Shown: one piece after another, positions 38,438 through 46,638 of the stretch
How the letters are laid out: each line of letters opens with the position of its first letter
Position numbering within the stretch: position 1 is the first letter of the stretch
Assembly: GCF_020181655.1 (NCBI RefSeq)
Contig: NZ_CP084032.1
Location: forward strand, 4,464,001 to 4,528,000
Source of the DNA: Pectobacterium colocasium
Lineage (GTDB): Bacteria > Pseudomonadota > Gammaproteobacteria > Enterobacterales > Enterobacteriaceae
Reading direction: 5' to 3'
Length of the DNA: 64,000 nt
Position numbers and translations under genes: made by a program
The notes under the pieces: model-generated
Seen by the model: the letters and a program-made list of their open reading frames with translations, nothing else
What the model was told of the DNA's origin: nothing
The model's database searches: none

Positions 38438-39233
38438 TGAAGAACCCATCCTTATCGTCTACAGAAGCCGCAGGAGCAGCAGCAGTATTCTGTTTGTTGG
38501 CTTTGAGCTGGTTGAACTCGTTAAAACACAGGTAAACAGCGATAGAGGCGGCAATAATCGCGATCCCCATGATCGGCAGCTTTAAGTAGGCCGCCATAGC
38601 GAAACCGATAAAGAAGAACGCGGCGATATTACGGTTCCACAACGCCTGGAGCAGAATGGCAAAGCCCAGAGCGGGAAGCATGCCCCCCACCGCAGTCATA
38701 CCACGCATAACAGTACCGGGGATGCTTTCCACCAAACTCCGGATGACATCCGTGCCATACAGCACGCCAAAGAACGCGATCACCGCAAACGGTACGCCGT
38801 AGAACAGGGTCATCCCCAGCGTCATACCGAGCGCCGCACGATCCCTGCCTTTTGCAAGTAATGCGTCATATTTCTCGACCAGACCGGTGTAAATCAGTTT
38901 CTCAACCTGATAAACGAAGACCGCCAGCAAGCTGATAGGTAATGCCAGCGCTACCGCAACGGCAGGCTCTGCGTTCGTTAAAATCGTAAAAGCGGTAGCC
39001 AGCACCGAACCGACCGCAAGGTCGGCAGGCACCGAACCGCCGATGGTAATGGTGCCAAGGAAAATGAGCTCCAGCGCGGCACCAATGATAATCCCTTGCT
39101 GGAAGTCGCCCAGCACGAACCCGACCATCGCGCCACACACCAGCGGGCGTTCAATCAATGGCTGCCCCAGCGTATGGTCGGCAAATTTGGCGATATACAT
39201 CACCAAAGCAATAAGAAGCGCTGTTGTTAACAT
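38430..39233 (-). CDS. PTS mannose-family IIC component
   Basis: Inner-membrane channel subunit, 267 residues with about eight hydrophobic stretches. Motifs include LGQPLIERPLVCGAMVGFVLGDFQQGIIIGAALELIFLG and TIGGSVPADLAVGSVLATAF, typical of the IIC-Man/sorbose family. Lies 11 bp after the IIB gene, with AGG-type ribosome site GAGGT upstream of its ATG. It overlaps IID by eight bases. Confidence 0.93.
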   Translation of the reverse strand: MLTTALLIALVMYIAKFADHTLGQPLIERPLVCGAMVGFVLGDFQQGIIIGAALELIFLGTITIGGSVPADLAVGSVLATAFTILTNAEPAVAVALALPISLLAVFVYQVEKLIYTGLVEKYDALLAKGRDRAALGMTLGMTLFYGVPFAVIAFFGVLYGTDVIRSLVESIPGTVMRGMTAVGGMLPALGFAILLQALWNRNIAAFFFIGFAMAAYLKLPIMGIAIIAASIAVYLCFNEFNQLKANKQNTAAAPAASVDDKDGFFND

Positions 39234-39244
39234 GGTGACCTCGC

Positions 39245-39739
39245 TTAATGGGCGCTATCCAGCATTTCAATCAGGTTTTTGATTGGATGTGAGGGTAAGA
39301 CCTGATACTCCACCGCAACGCCACGTTCAGCAATTGCATGAAAATCAGCGACATCCTCCGGGGTGACATAAACGGTGTCGCTGATCCTCGTTTTTGCCGC
39401 CAGGTTGTCGGTAATACGTCCGTAGTTCGCAACGTTTAACGTTTTTATCGCAGGAACCTGTTCAATCAGGCGTCGGGCATCCGCGGCGCTATTAATGATG
39501 ATCAGAATGTTCATACTGTCGGAACGGGAGTCATTCAGTACATCAACCGCATCAGCCACCGTCATAATGGCGCATTTGGCCGTATCCGGTGCGGCCATGC
39601 GTAGCGACATCTTTTGGACGTCGTTATTCACAATCTGATCGTTCGCAACCAGAATGCGATTCACACCGAGGTGTTTTGTCCAGACCACGGCGACCTGTCC
39701 GTGAATCAGACGATCGTCAATACGAATCAGAGAAATCAT
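39245..39739 (-). CDS. PTS mannose-family IIB component
   Basis: Cytoplasmic phosphocarrier IIB (164 residues) that passes phosphate to the incoming sugar. The phosphohistidine is in DDRLIHGQVAVVW near residue 13-15, as in IIB-Man. The open frame extends to 39829 but the protein start MISLIRIDDRLIHGQ at 39739 has AGGAG seven bases upstream. Lies between the glucuronyl hydrolase gene and IIC. Confidence 0.93.
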   Translation of the reverse strand: MISLIRIDDRLIHGQVAVVWTKHLGVNRILVANDQIVNNDVQKMSLRMAAPDTAKCAIMTVADAVDVLNDSRSDSMNILIIINSAADARRLIEQVPAIKTLNVANYGRITDNLAAKTRISDTVYVTPEDVADFHAIAERGVAVEYQVLPSHPIKNLIEMLDSAH

Positions 39740-39762
39740 GGTGCTACTCCTGTTATTAGAAT

Positions 39763-40938
39763 TTACCAGTAGGGGGTCCAGATTCGGGTAAGGCGAATCA
39801 GGGCTTCGAACCAAAAGTAATCGCCCCAAAGATTGGGCTCGTTAATCCCCATGTTGCGACCAAAGTTATAAACACCTTCGCACAGCAGCCCGTCGGAGTG
39901 ATGGGCAAAATAGTGCTGACGCAAATTCTGCGCGATCAGCGCGATAGCATGGTGATAGGCGGGACGCAGCGGATCGGTAATCGGCAACTGCTTGAGCAGT
40001 TCCGCCATCCCGCATACCGCAATCGCGGCCGCAGAGGTGTCACGATACGCGTTGTCCTGCGGCGTGAAGATGAGATCCCAATAGCAGACGTGATCTTCCG
40101 GTAGCCGGTTGAGAAAGTAGTGAGTCAGCTTACGGGACAGTTCAGGAAGCTCGCCATCGCCGGTATAGTTAAACCCCAGCGCAAAGCCATAAATGCCCCA
40201 GGCCTGCCCGCGAGCCCAGCAGGAATCATCACTAAATCCCTGATGGGTGTCGCCACGCAGCGGGCGGCCGGTATGGACATCCATATAAAACGTATGAAAA
40301 GTTGACGCATCATCTCTGACCAGATATCGCGCAGCCAAAGCAAGATGGCGCTGCGCAGCCTGCCGATAGTGAGCTTTTCCCGTTTCGTTCGCGGCCCAGA
40401 ACAAGAGAGGAACGTTCAGGTTGCAATCAATAATCATGCGCCCCTGACGTGCCGGATCGCTGAGATCCCCCCACGCCTGAATCACTCCCGCCGTTTCGTT
40501 ATAGCGCTGGTATAGCAATTCGGCAGCACGTAGCGCGAGTGAACGGGCGCGTTCGTTACCGGTGAGACGCCACGCATTCACGCAGGACAGCAGATACAGG
40601 AATCCTAAATCATGGGTATCGACCTTGATTCTGTTATCCAGCCGCATTTCAAAGCTGTCCAACAACCCCTCCGCCACCTGACGGTATTTATCGTCCCCGG
40701 TCACTTCCCAGGCCAGCCACAACATGCCGGTCCAGAATCCTTCCGTCCAATCGACCTTTTCGACGGCCAGATAGCGCCCCTCGCTGGCGCTGGCGGCAGG
40801 AAACGTGTGGCTAAAACGTGGCAACATCTCATCCAGCCTTTTCAGGACATCCTGAATGGCATCGCTGAGCCACGCCTGAGAAAGCGGAGGTTGATGTGCC
40901 GCATAGCGGGCATCCAAGGGTTCAAGAATCACAGGCAT
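39763..40938 (-). CDS. Unsaturated glucuronyl hydrolase, GH88 family
   Basis: A 391-residue GH88 enzyme that removes the unsaturated uronate left by polysaccharide lyases from the non-reducing end of oligosaccharides, in the cytoplasm. The two catalytic Asp are D110 (in THDLGFLY) and D171 (in IIDCNLNVPLLFWAA); the family then has SCWARGQAWGIYGFALG. No signal peptide, so substrates must be imported, which fits its place inside the PTS operon between IIA and IIB. Starts on the IIA stop overlap. Confidence 0.92.
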   Translation of the reverse strand: MPVILEPLDARYAAHQPPLSQAWLSDAIQDVLKRLDEMLPRFSHTFPAASASEGRYLAVEKVDWTEGFWTGMLWLAWEVTGDDKYRQVAEGLLDSFEMRLDNRIKVDTHDLGFLYLLSCVNAWRLTGNERARSLALRAAELLYQRYNETAGVIQAWGDLSDPARQGRMIIDCNLNVPLLFWAANETGKAHYRQAAQRHLALAARYLVRDDASTFHTFYMDVHTGRPLRGDTHQGFSDDSCWARGQAWGIYGFALGFNYTGDGELPELSRKLTHYFLNRLPEDHVCYWDLIFTPQDNAYRDTSAAAIAVCGMAELLKQLPITDPLRPAYHHAIALIAQNLRQHYFAHHSDGLLCEGVYNFGRNMGINEPNLWGDYFWFEALIRLTRIWTPYW

Positions 40939-41417
40939 TACGCTGGCTCCGTAGTAAAGAAATCGTCGGAGCCATCCTGTTCAGCGCTAAAGTTCGCTTC
41001 ACGCGCCGCCTGAAGCTCTGGAACGGCATTCATGTACTGCATACCTTCTGTCGCCATCGTGATAGCTTCGCGTACTCGCACCGCGATATCACTGTTTTCA
41101 GACAGACAAAACGCCATCAGCATGATCAGATTAGCGCCGCTGATCACATGCATATGCGGGTACTTCACCATCAACTGCACCGCCGTATTATTGACGCTGC
41201 CTCCCTGCATATCGGTGAAAAGCACCAACTCATTGCCACGTCGCGCCGATTCCTGTGCCATCTCACTGAAACGTTCGGCCAGTTCAGCGGTAGAGCCGAT
41301 ATCGCCACAATAAGCACAAATAGGCTGAATCCCATGATCTTCGCCAATCAGTAAATTCAGGGCGGATACCATCCCTTCGGCGTATCGGCCATGACTGGCG
41401 ATATAAACTTCTCGCAT
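40938..41417 (-). CDS. PTS mannose-family IIA component
   Basis: Cytoplasmic IIA (159 residues) that takes phosphate from HPr. The phosphohistidine is His9 in VYIASHGRYAEGMVSAL. The DMQGGSVNN motif near residue 70 is also typical. First gene of the operon IIA-hydrolase-IIB-IIC-IID, with AAGGAA seven bases before ATG and a sigma-54 promoter about 42 bases upstream. Confidence 0.92.
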   Translation of the reverse strand: MREVYIASHGRYAEGMVSALNLLIGEDHGIQPICAYCGDIGSTAELAERFSEMAQESARRGNELVLFTDMQGGSVNNTAVQLMVKYPHMHVISGANLIMLMAFCLSENSDIAVRVREAITMATEGMQYMNAVPELQAAREANFSAEQDGSDDFFTTEPA

Positions 41418-41458
41418 AACGCGTTCCTTAATTTATTTACGGCAACGGGAAGCATTAA

Positions 41459-41474
41459 TGCACTTACCATGCCA
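41459..41474 (-). promoter_or_regulatory. Sigma-54 promoter of the PTS operon
   Basis: On the minus strand TGGCATGGTAAGTGCA. The GG and GC of the -24/-12 pair are correctly spaced and 10 of 12 defined positions match. It lies about 42 bases before the IIA start. Confidence 0.82.
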
Positions 41475-41565
41475 CCTCTCTATTTTACTGTTTTTATTGA
41501 ATTTTATTATTGAAATTAGACGCTAAAAATACTGTCCAGATCGATATAACGCAATGTGTCGAAAC

Positions 41566-41595
41566 GCTGTGCCAGCGTATTGACGTCGGCACAGC
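41566..41595. promoter_or_regulatory. Inverted repeat upstream of the PTS operon (enhancer-like)
   Basis: GCTGTGCC (41566-41573) and GGCACAGC (41588-41595), a perfect 8-bp dyad with a 14-bp centre, about 95 bases upstream of the sigma-54 promoter and close to the activator gene. Likely binding site of the LevR-type activator. Confidence 0.6.
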
Positions 41596-41651
41596 ATCTT
41601 GCGCAGGAAATAAAAGGAGGCGGTACTGGCTGATGAGTCAGCACCTGAGCA

Positions 41652-44264
41652 TTACAGCGTGGGGTCTGAGGAAATCCAGGGCTCCATGATTTCATAAATC
41701 ATCAGCACTTCTGTCAGTGGAACGACAATATGATATTTACGATTGAGCACCTGGAAAAAGGTATCGTGAACCTCGACAAACGCCAACTGATCCGCTGTCA
41801 GTTCTGAATCATCACGATGGCACATTCCTGTATTGACCATAACCCGCTCAATCATCAGTGCAATATGCATAAACAAATTAATACGCAAATAGCTTTCAAA
41901 ATGAATTTTATAGAAAAATTCATACTGTTTAATGACTGCTTCCACTTCATCAATAATGATAACGGGGTTAAGAAAATTAAGACGACCAGCAACGCCTTCT
42001 ACCGTAAATAACTTAACGACTTCATCAATCATCGGTTCCATTCCGCCGGGAACCAGCAGATCGGTAAAATAATCCCGAAGCAGGATGTCAACCTTCTCTT
42101 TTATCAATTGCTCCACGCTAATAATGGGAATATAGCCCGCATCAAGATCGGTTGTGGTGATGACAAGTCGCGTACCATTTAATGCCGGATCGGCCTGTGA
42201 TATTTTATACTTCAAATCATCATATTCCATTGTCACAATATCTATTGCATCAGAGGCTAGATAGCGGAATACAATGTCTTTTAATTTTCGGGAAATGCCT
42301 TCACCCGATATACATGAAATAATAATTTTATTGCCGGGTAGCATGCCCGCATAATAGCGGGTTTCAACCTCATAGGCGCCTTTTACACTGTCGATAATCT
42401 CTTCCATTGACAACCGATGCTGAATCTTAGAGGCAATATCCAGCGCCATCGCGGTGCTAACATTATTAATCACGAGCAGTTCACCATGAAGATGCAATTT
42501 TATTTCTTCATAGATTTCCTTCAGCGATCCCATATCAACCAATATAATCAACCCTGCACGCTGCTTAATGCTATCCAGGTGGGCGATCAACATATCGATC
42601 ATTTCACGTGTCGACGTCGAATTGGGCATATCAAACGCTTTAAAGTAGTATCCCCCGGTTAATTGGTTAGCAACGCCCGCAATGCTGGAAGCCGTCGAGC
42701 GACCGTGGGAGACAATAACACCCTGAATCAGGTCATCATCGCCGGATAATTTGTTCATGGAGCAGCTCAGCAGCGGCATAAGCAAAGGATAATCGGTGTT
42801 AGTCACAAATTTTTTCAGCAAGAAGATACATTCAAGCGCCAGCAATCTGGCTTTCGAAGAAACATAATCGGTGATAGAGGAAAGTTCATTGATAGGTTGC
42901 GTTTCCCACGTATTGCTCATGGCGTAATGCAGGCAAAGCCAGACCGTTTTTCGATAATCCGCGTTGCATTCAATACCCGTCTGATTCTCCAATTCATTGA
43001 TAGCTCGCATCGTGTTTTGCCAGATATAACCACGATAGAGTTCATCTTGTTGAACGGTGCAATTAAGCGTGGTGAGCAAATGTTCAAGCTTTCGATTTAA
43101 TAATAAGGTATTCCCGCTGTGGCAAAACTCCTTGAATATCACGTCATCTCGCATCGCTTTTGGCAACAGAGAGGAGACATCGAGGGCAGTAGAACGTTTT
43201 CGCGCGGAGAACACCAACATTTCCCCATTCATTTGGCCAGACTGAGAAGACTGCAATTCAATATATTCGGCGTGCTGATTTTCACTCCATGCGCCGGCAC
43301 ACATCACCCTGATCTGGTTTTTCAATTCGCCAATATTGCCCCGGATAGGAGATGCCACCAGCTGGTGCATCAACAGACTATCCATATGAATATCGCGATT
43401 CAGATCGCGCGCCTCACGTCGTAAAAAATACTCGACCTGAGCCACACGCTCCGTTAACGGACGGGAAATAAAGTTCGGTAATGCGATACGAATGGGGATC
43501 CTGCGGCGAAACGTATTCAGCAACACGGTATCGACATTTTCCGTCGTGGCAAAAATAAAACGGATCGCCGCCGCTTGACGGGCTCGATTATCCCCCAAGC
43601 GATAAAAGTAGCCCTTATCCATAAATAAAAAGAGTTTTTCCTGATTCTCCGCCGATAAACGATGCACTTCATCCAGAAACAGGACGCTGCCATCAGCGTC
43701 ATCAAAGGCACCTTTTTTATCCCGATCGGCACCGGTAAATGCTCCCTTGATATAGCCAAACAGCGTAGCGGAAAGCAGCTCAGGATTATTGGCATAGTCA
43801 GCACAGTTGAGTTCTACCAGCGGTTTATCCAAGGCAACAATGCCCCGATCCTGCGCATAACGATGGATCATCGCCGCCAAATGGCTTTTCCCGACGCCAC
43901 TCTCTCCAGAGATCAATATTGGCAACCCTCGGCCAGGGTAATTCACTGCGGCACGACAAGAAGAGATGATTTTCTCCAGACTCCCCCCTGCACCAATCAG
44001 TTCGCCAAAAACATCGTCATGCTGTGGCGGTACGCTGATCTCGGGTTCGGTTTTTGGGTGTCGGGTCTCCACATAAAAACGGACAGGACGGGTATTTTTT
44101 TTATGAAGCTTACCCTCGTCGCACAGGCGATTAAGGTAATGGCTGATAACGCTACGGCTCACCTGAATAAAGTCCGCACAATCCAGCGCCGTAAACCCAT
44201 GCGCATTGCTGGCATAGTGCGTGATGATACTTTGGAACAGTTTATCCTTCGCTGACAAAGCCAT
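41652..44264 (-). CDS. LevR-type sigma-54 activator with PTS regulation domains
   Basis: An 870-residue transcription activator related to LevR, DagR and ManR. An N-terminal winged HTH (FTALDCADFIQVSRSVISHYLNRL) is followed by an AAA+ domain with Walker A GESGVGKSHLA, GAFTGA-type loop GYIKGAFTGADRDKKGAF and Walker B VLFLDEVHRL. Then come PRD-like helices, a IIA-Man-like segment with IVSHGRSTASSIAG, a IIB-like segment (ISCISGEGISRKL), and a second PRD near the end. PTS phosphorylation of these His residues would set its activity. The ATG at 44264 (MALSAKDKLFQSI) is preferred over upstream codons to 44315. Confidence 0.9.
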   Translation of the reverse strand: MALSAKDKLFQSIITHYASNAHGFTALDCADFIQVSRSVISHYLNRLCDEGKLHKKNTRPVRFYVETRHPKTEPEISVPPQHDDVFGELIGAGGSLEKIISSCRAAVNYPGRGLPILISGESGVGKSHLAAMIHRYAQDRGIVALDKPLVELNCADYANNPELLSATLFGYIKGAFTGADRDKKGAFDDADGSVLFLDEVHRLSAENQEKLFLFMDKGYFYRLGDNRARQAAAIRFIFATTENVDTVLLNTFRRRIPIRIALPNFISRPLTERVAQVEYFLRREARDLNRDIHMDSLLMHQLVASPIRGNIGELKNQIRVMCAGAWSENQHAEYIELQSSQSGQMNGEMLVFSARKRSTALDVSSLLPKAMRDDVIFKEFCHSGNTLLLNRKLEHLLTTLNCTVQQDELYRGYIWQNTMRAINELENQTGIECNADYRKTVWLCLHYAMSNTWETQPINELSSITDYVSSKARLLALECIFLLKKFVTNTDYPLLMPLLSCSMNKLSGDDDLIQGVIVSHGRSTASSIAGVANQLTGGYYFKAFDMPNSTSTREMIDMLIAHLDSIKQRAGLIILVDMGSLKEIYEEIKLHLHGELLVINNVSTAMALDIASKIQHRLSMEEIIDSVKGAYEVETRYYAGMLPGNKIIISCISGEGISRKLKDIVFRYLASDAIDIVTMEYDDLKYKISQADPALNGTRLVITTTDLDAGYIPIISVEQLIKEKVDILLRDYFTDLLVPGGMEPMIDEVVKLFTVEGVAGRLNFLNPVIIIDEVEAVIKQYEFFYKIHFESYLRINLFMHIALMIERVMVNTGMCHRDDSELTADQLAFVEVHDTFFQVLNRKYHIVVPLTEVLMIYEIMEPWISSDPTL

Positions 44265-44310
44265 GAGCGGATTCCACCGTGGTGAGCAGGACAGTGTCCA
44301 TCCTTTTTTA

Positions 44311-44349
44311 GACACTAGACACTATGAATTTATTGAACACTAGTGACTA
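44311..44349. repeat. ACACTA heptamer repeats upstream of the activator
   Basis: GACACTA at 44311-44317 and 44318-44324, AACACTA at 44336-44342, GTGACTA at 44343-44349, and an inverted AGTGTC at 44293-44298. Such clustering just upstream of a regulator gene suggests a regulator-binding array. Confidence 0.5.
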
Positions 44350-44557
44350 TCTGCTCTATGGCGAAAAAATAAAACACTGTTTTTACTTTGTTGTGATCGT
44401 CTTCGCATCCCGAATACTGTTGGATGGCACTGGATCTCAGGCAGGCAATCTCCAGCACAACGTCTCAATTAACCAGCGGTGAATGGCTTATGGCAGTGGA
44501 AAAAGAAGGAGACTTACAGAAGAGCTTAAACGGCATTGTCAGGCGCGTTCGACAGGC

Positions 44558-44584
44558 AAAAAAAAGCCAGCACCCGAGCTGGCT
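44558..44584 (-). terminator. Terminator of the six-gene AT-rich operon
   Basis: Stem AGCCAGC (44565-44571) with GCTGGCT (44578-44584) and a run of eight T on the minus strand. It lies 245 bases after the MFS gene and is the first good terminator downstream of the operon. Confidence 0.82.
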
Positions 44585-44828
44585 AAATAATACTGGAAGC
44601 AATGTGAGCAATGTCGTGCCTTCACAGGGAAGCTGGAGTGTCGTGAGCACCATTAGTAACACAGGTACGCGACATCATTCCCCCGGAACGCACTGCAATA
44701 ATAATCATTATCATTCGCACTTGTAAAGTTCTTTTTGCGATAAATTCTTATTCTCAACAAGAACCGAAGGATTACTTGCAGGGGACCTTCAAGCCTTACT
44801 TTCCACCCTCATCCAATGAGTTCATCAG

Positions 44829-46028
44829 CTAGGAAGACTGAACCTGGTGAATCGAACCAGATAATGACACCTGTCGATATGCCAACACCGACGAGTACAA
44901 TGCCAACAGGCAACAGCAAAATGAGAAAAGGAACATAGCAGGATAGCCAAAAACAGAAACTATGATGCCCCCGATAAATCCAGAAAACAAAATGCCAATA
45001 TCAAAGCAAGATTCATAGGTACTGAGAGCAAGACCGAGATGCTCTTCCGGCATACTTTTTAAAGCAGGAAGAGCGAGCAACGGATATACCATAGATAAAC
45101 CAAATCCTGTAAGGAAAGAACCCAGCATTGCCTCATACGGATGGGATGATAAGCCGATCAACAACAGACCTATCGCCTCGATTGTCAGTGAGAATAGAGT
45201 CATTTTTAACCCCGAACTGTCAGCCTTCCAACCAAGAGTCAGCCTCGAAATAACATATCCCACGCCAAAAAGAGCAAGCGCAACAGCCGAATTTTCTCCC
45301 CAGTCATTCTGTATAAAATAAAGAACTAAAAAAGTGGTAATAGAGGCATAACCAATATTAGCTAATGAAAAACCAGATCCGGCTTTCCATATTCTTTTAA
45401 CAGCAAATAAGAGTGTCGCGTGTGTTTTATTCGGATGCACAGCTACAGGTTTGACGATTAAAACAATGATAAACCCCAGAGCGGGTAACATTGTCATTAT
45501 AATCGCGGATAGAGTGATACCAGTGTGATAATAAGACCATATGCCAAAATAATTGCCAATAGCTAATCCAAGAAACATTGCTATTCCAACCCAAGACATA
45601 ATTTTACCTGCATGTTCCCTTCCAACCAAACCAATCGGCCAAGTGCCACTACAGGTAAAAATAAGACTCTCACCTATTCCCATTAGTATACGTGAAATAA
45701 TTATTACAGAAAAAACCGCTTTTCCTGGGTCCAGAAATGCAAATGATAGATAGCATAATAAGCCAGAAAAAACAGTTAAACATAAGCCTACCACCATACC
45801 TTTCCTCGGGCCATGATTATCGGAATATCGACCGGCGAGCGCACGTGATAGCAAGGTGGACACAGACTCAACCGCAACCACAAGACCAACATAAAATGCA
45901 GAATACTCAAGCACTTTATTAACATATAAAGGAAGGATTGCCAGTGACAACCCTAGGCTGACAATAGCTAAAAATAGTATACTTGCAACACAGATCGCAG
46001 CAATAATATTATTTTTTATCTTGTACAT
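44829..46028 (-). CDS. MFS exporter at the end of the modified-pyrimidine operon
   Basis: A 399-residue major facilitator superfamily transporter with about 12 hydrophobic segments, including the MFS motif-A region GRYSDNHGPRKGMVVG between segments 2 and 3. It resembles drug or metabolite efflux proteins of the arabinose-efflux type. Start ATG 46028 (MYKIKNNI) has AGGA seven bases upstream and overlaps the preceding stop by 20 bases. As the last gene of a biosynthetic-looking operon it probably exports the product; substrate not known. Confidence 0.86.
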   Translation of the reverse strand: MYKIKNNIIAAICVASILFLAIVSLGLSLAILPLYVNKVLEYSAFYVGLVVAVESVSTLLSRALAGRYSDNHGPRKGMVVGLCLTVFSGLLCYLSFAFLDPGKAVFSVIIISRILMGIGESLIFTCSGTWPIGLVGREHAGKIMSWVGIAMFLGLAIGNYFGIWSYYHTGITLSAIIMTMLPALGFIIVLIVKPVAVHPNKTHATLLFAVKRIWKAGSGFSLANIGYASITTFLVLYFIQNDWGENSAVALALFGVGYVISRLTLGWKADSSGLKMTLFSLTIEAIGLLLIGLSSHPYEAMLGSFLTGFGLSMVYPLLALPALKSMPEEHLGLALSTYESCFDIGILFSGFIGGIIVSVFGYPAMFLFSFCCCLLALYSSVLAYRQVSLSGSIHQVQSS

Positions 46029-46638
46029 CGAAATATCCTTCATAGCTAACTCTATTATTCACTATTTTTATTCTCCCATCCAAAAAAGCACGAATGGCGT
46101 TATATATCATTTTCTTTTCAGCCTCAACAATACTCTCTCTAAGCTGAGATTCGCTCATCCCATTAGTGATTCTAACAGGCTCTTGATCAATTATTGGACC
46201 AGCATCAACGTCTTCATTAATAAAATGCAACGTTGCTCCAGTCACTCTCAACCCTGCTTGCAACGCTTTAAGTTGCGCTTTATCACCGGGAAAAGCAGGG
46301 AGAAGTGATGGATGCGTGTTCATTGTTTTGTCACCAAATCTCTCGACAAATTCGGGAGAAAAAATTCGTCTAAAACCACCTAAAATAATCAAATCAACTT
46401 TTTCTTCTATTAATTTTTCCGCAATTTTCTCTTCGAAATCATATCGATTTTTATAATCATGATGAGCTATTTTTGTAACTGCAACACCGTCGAAAATAGG
46501 TTTACCCTCGGGAGAAAAATCTCGGTTATTTGTTAAGACAAGGCTTAACTTTGCCTGAGAGTATGTATCCTTGATAGCATCTTGCACAGAGGTTAAAAGA
46601 CTTCCTCTCCCTGAAAACAAAAAAGCGATGCTTTTCAT
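46009..46638 (-). CDS. PurN-like formyltransferase
   Basis: A 209-residue GART-fold formyltransferase using 10-formyl-tetrahydrofolate. The catalytic Asn-His pair is in MNTHPSLLPAFPG and the catalytic Asp in FINEDVDAGPII, as in phosphoribosylglycinamide formyltransferase. The housekeeping purN should lie elsewhere, and AT-rich composition and operon position argue for a specialised copy that formylates an amine of a pathway intermediate. Its start overlaps the amidohydrolase stop by four bases; AGGAAG ribosome site present. Confidence 0.87.
   Translation of the reverse strand: MKSIAFLFSGRGSLLTSVQDAIKDTYSQAKLSLVLTNNRDFSPEGKPIFDGVAVTKIAHHDYKNRYDFEEKIAEKLIEEKVDLIILGGFRRIFSPEFVERFGDKTMNTHPSLLPAFPGDKAQLKALQAGLRVTGATLHFINEDVDAGPIIDQEPVRITNGMSESQLRESIVEAEKKMIYNAIRAFLDGRIKIVNNRVSYEGYFDVQDKK

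Larger units (their letters stand above)
44265..44828. other. Intergenic region upstream of the activator gene
   Basis: A 560-base gap without a gene I trust. It contains heptamer repeats near the activator, a minus-strand terminator for the downstream end of the six-gene operon, and an AT-rich palindrome at 44694-44712 that matches a Fur box at 15 of 19 positions by eye, which may be chance. Confidence 0.5.

Noticed and set aside
44424..44726. A 100-residue open frame ending in Asn/His-rich residues, possible peptide gene
   Set aside because: It lacks a ribosome site and runs through the minus-strand terminator hairpin at 44558-44584; more likely chance.
46009..46638. The formyltransferase as the housekeeping purN
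   Set aside because: purN normally pairs with purM; this copy sits in a non-purine, AT-rich operon with overlapping starts.
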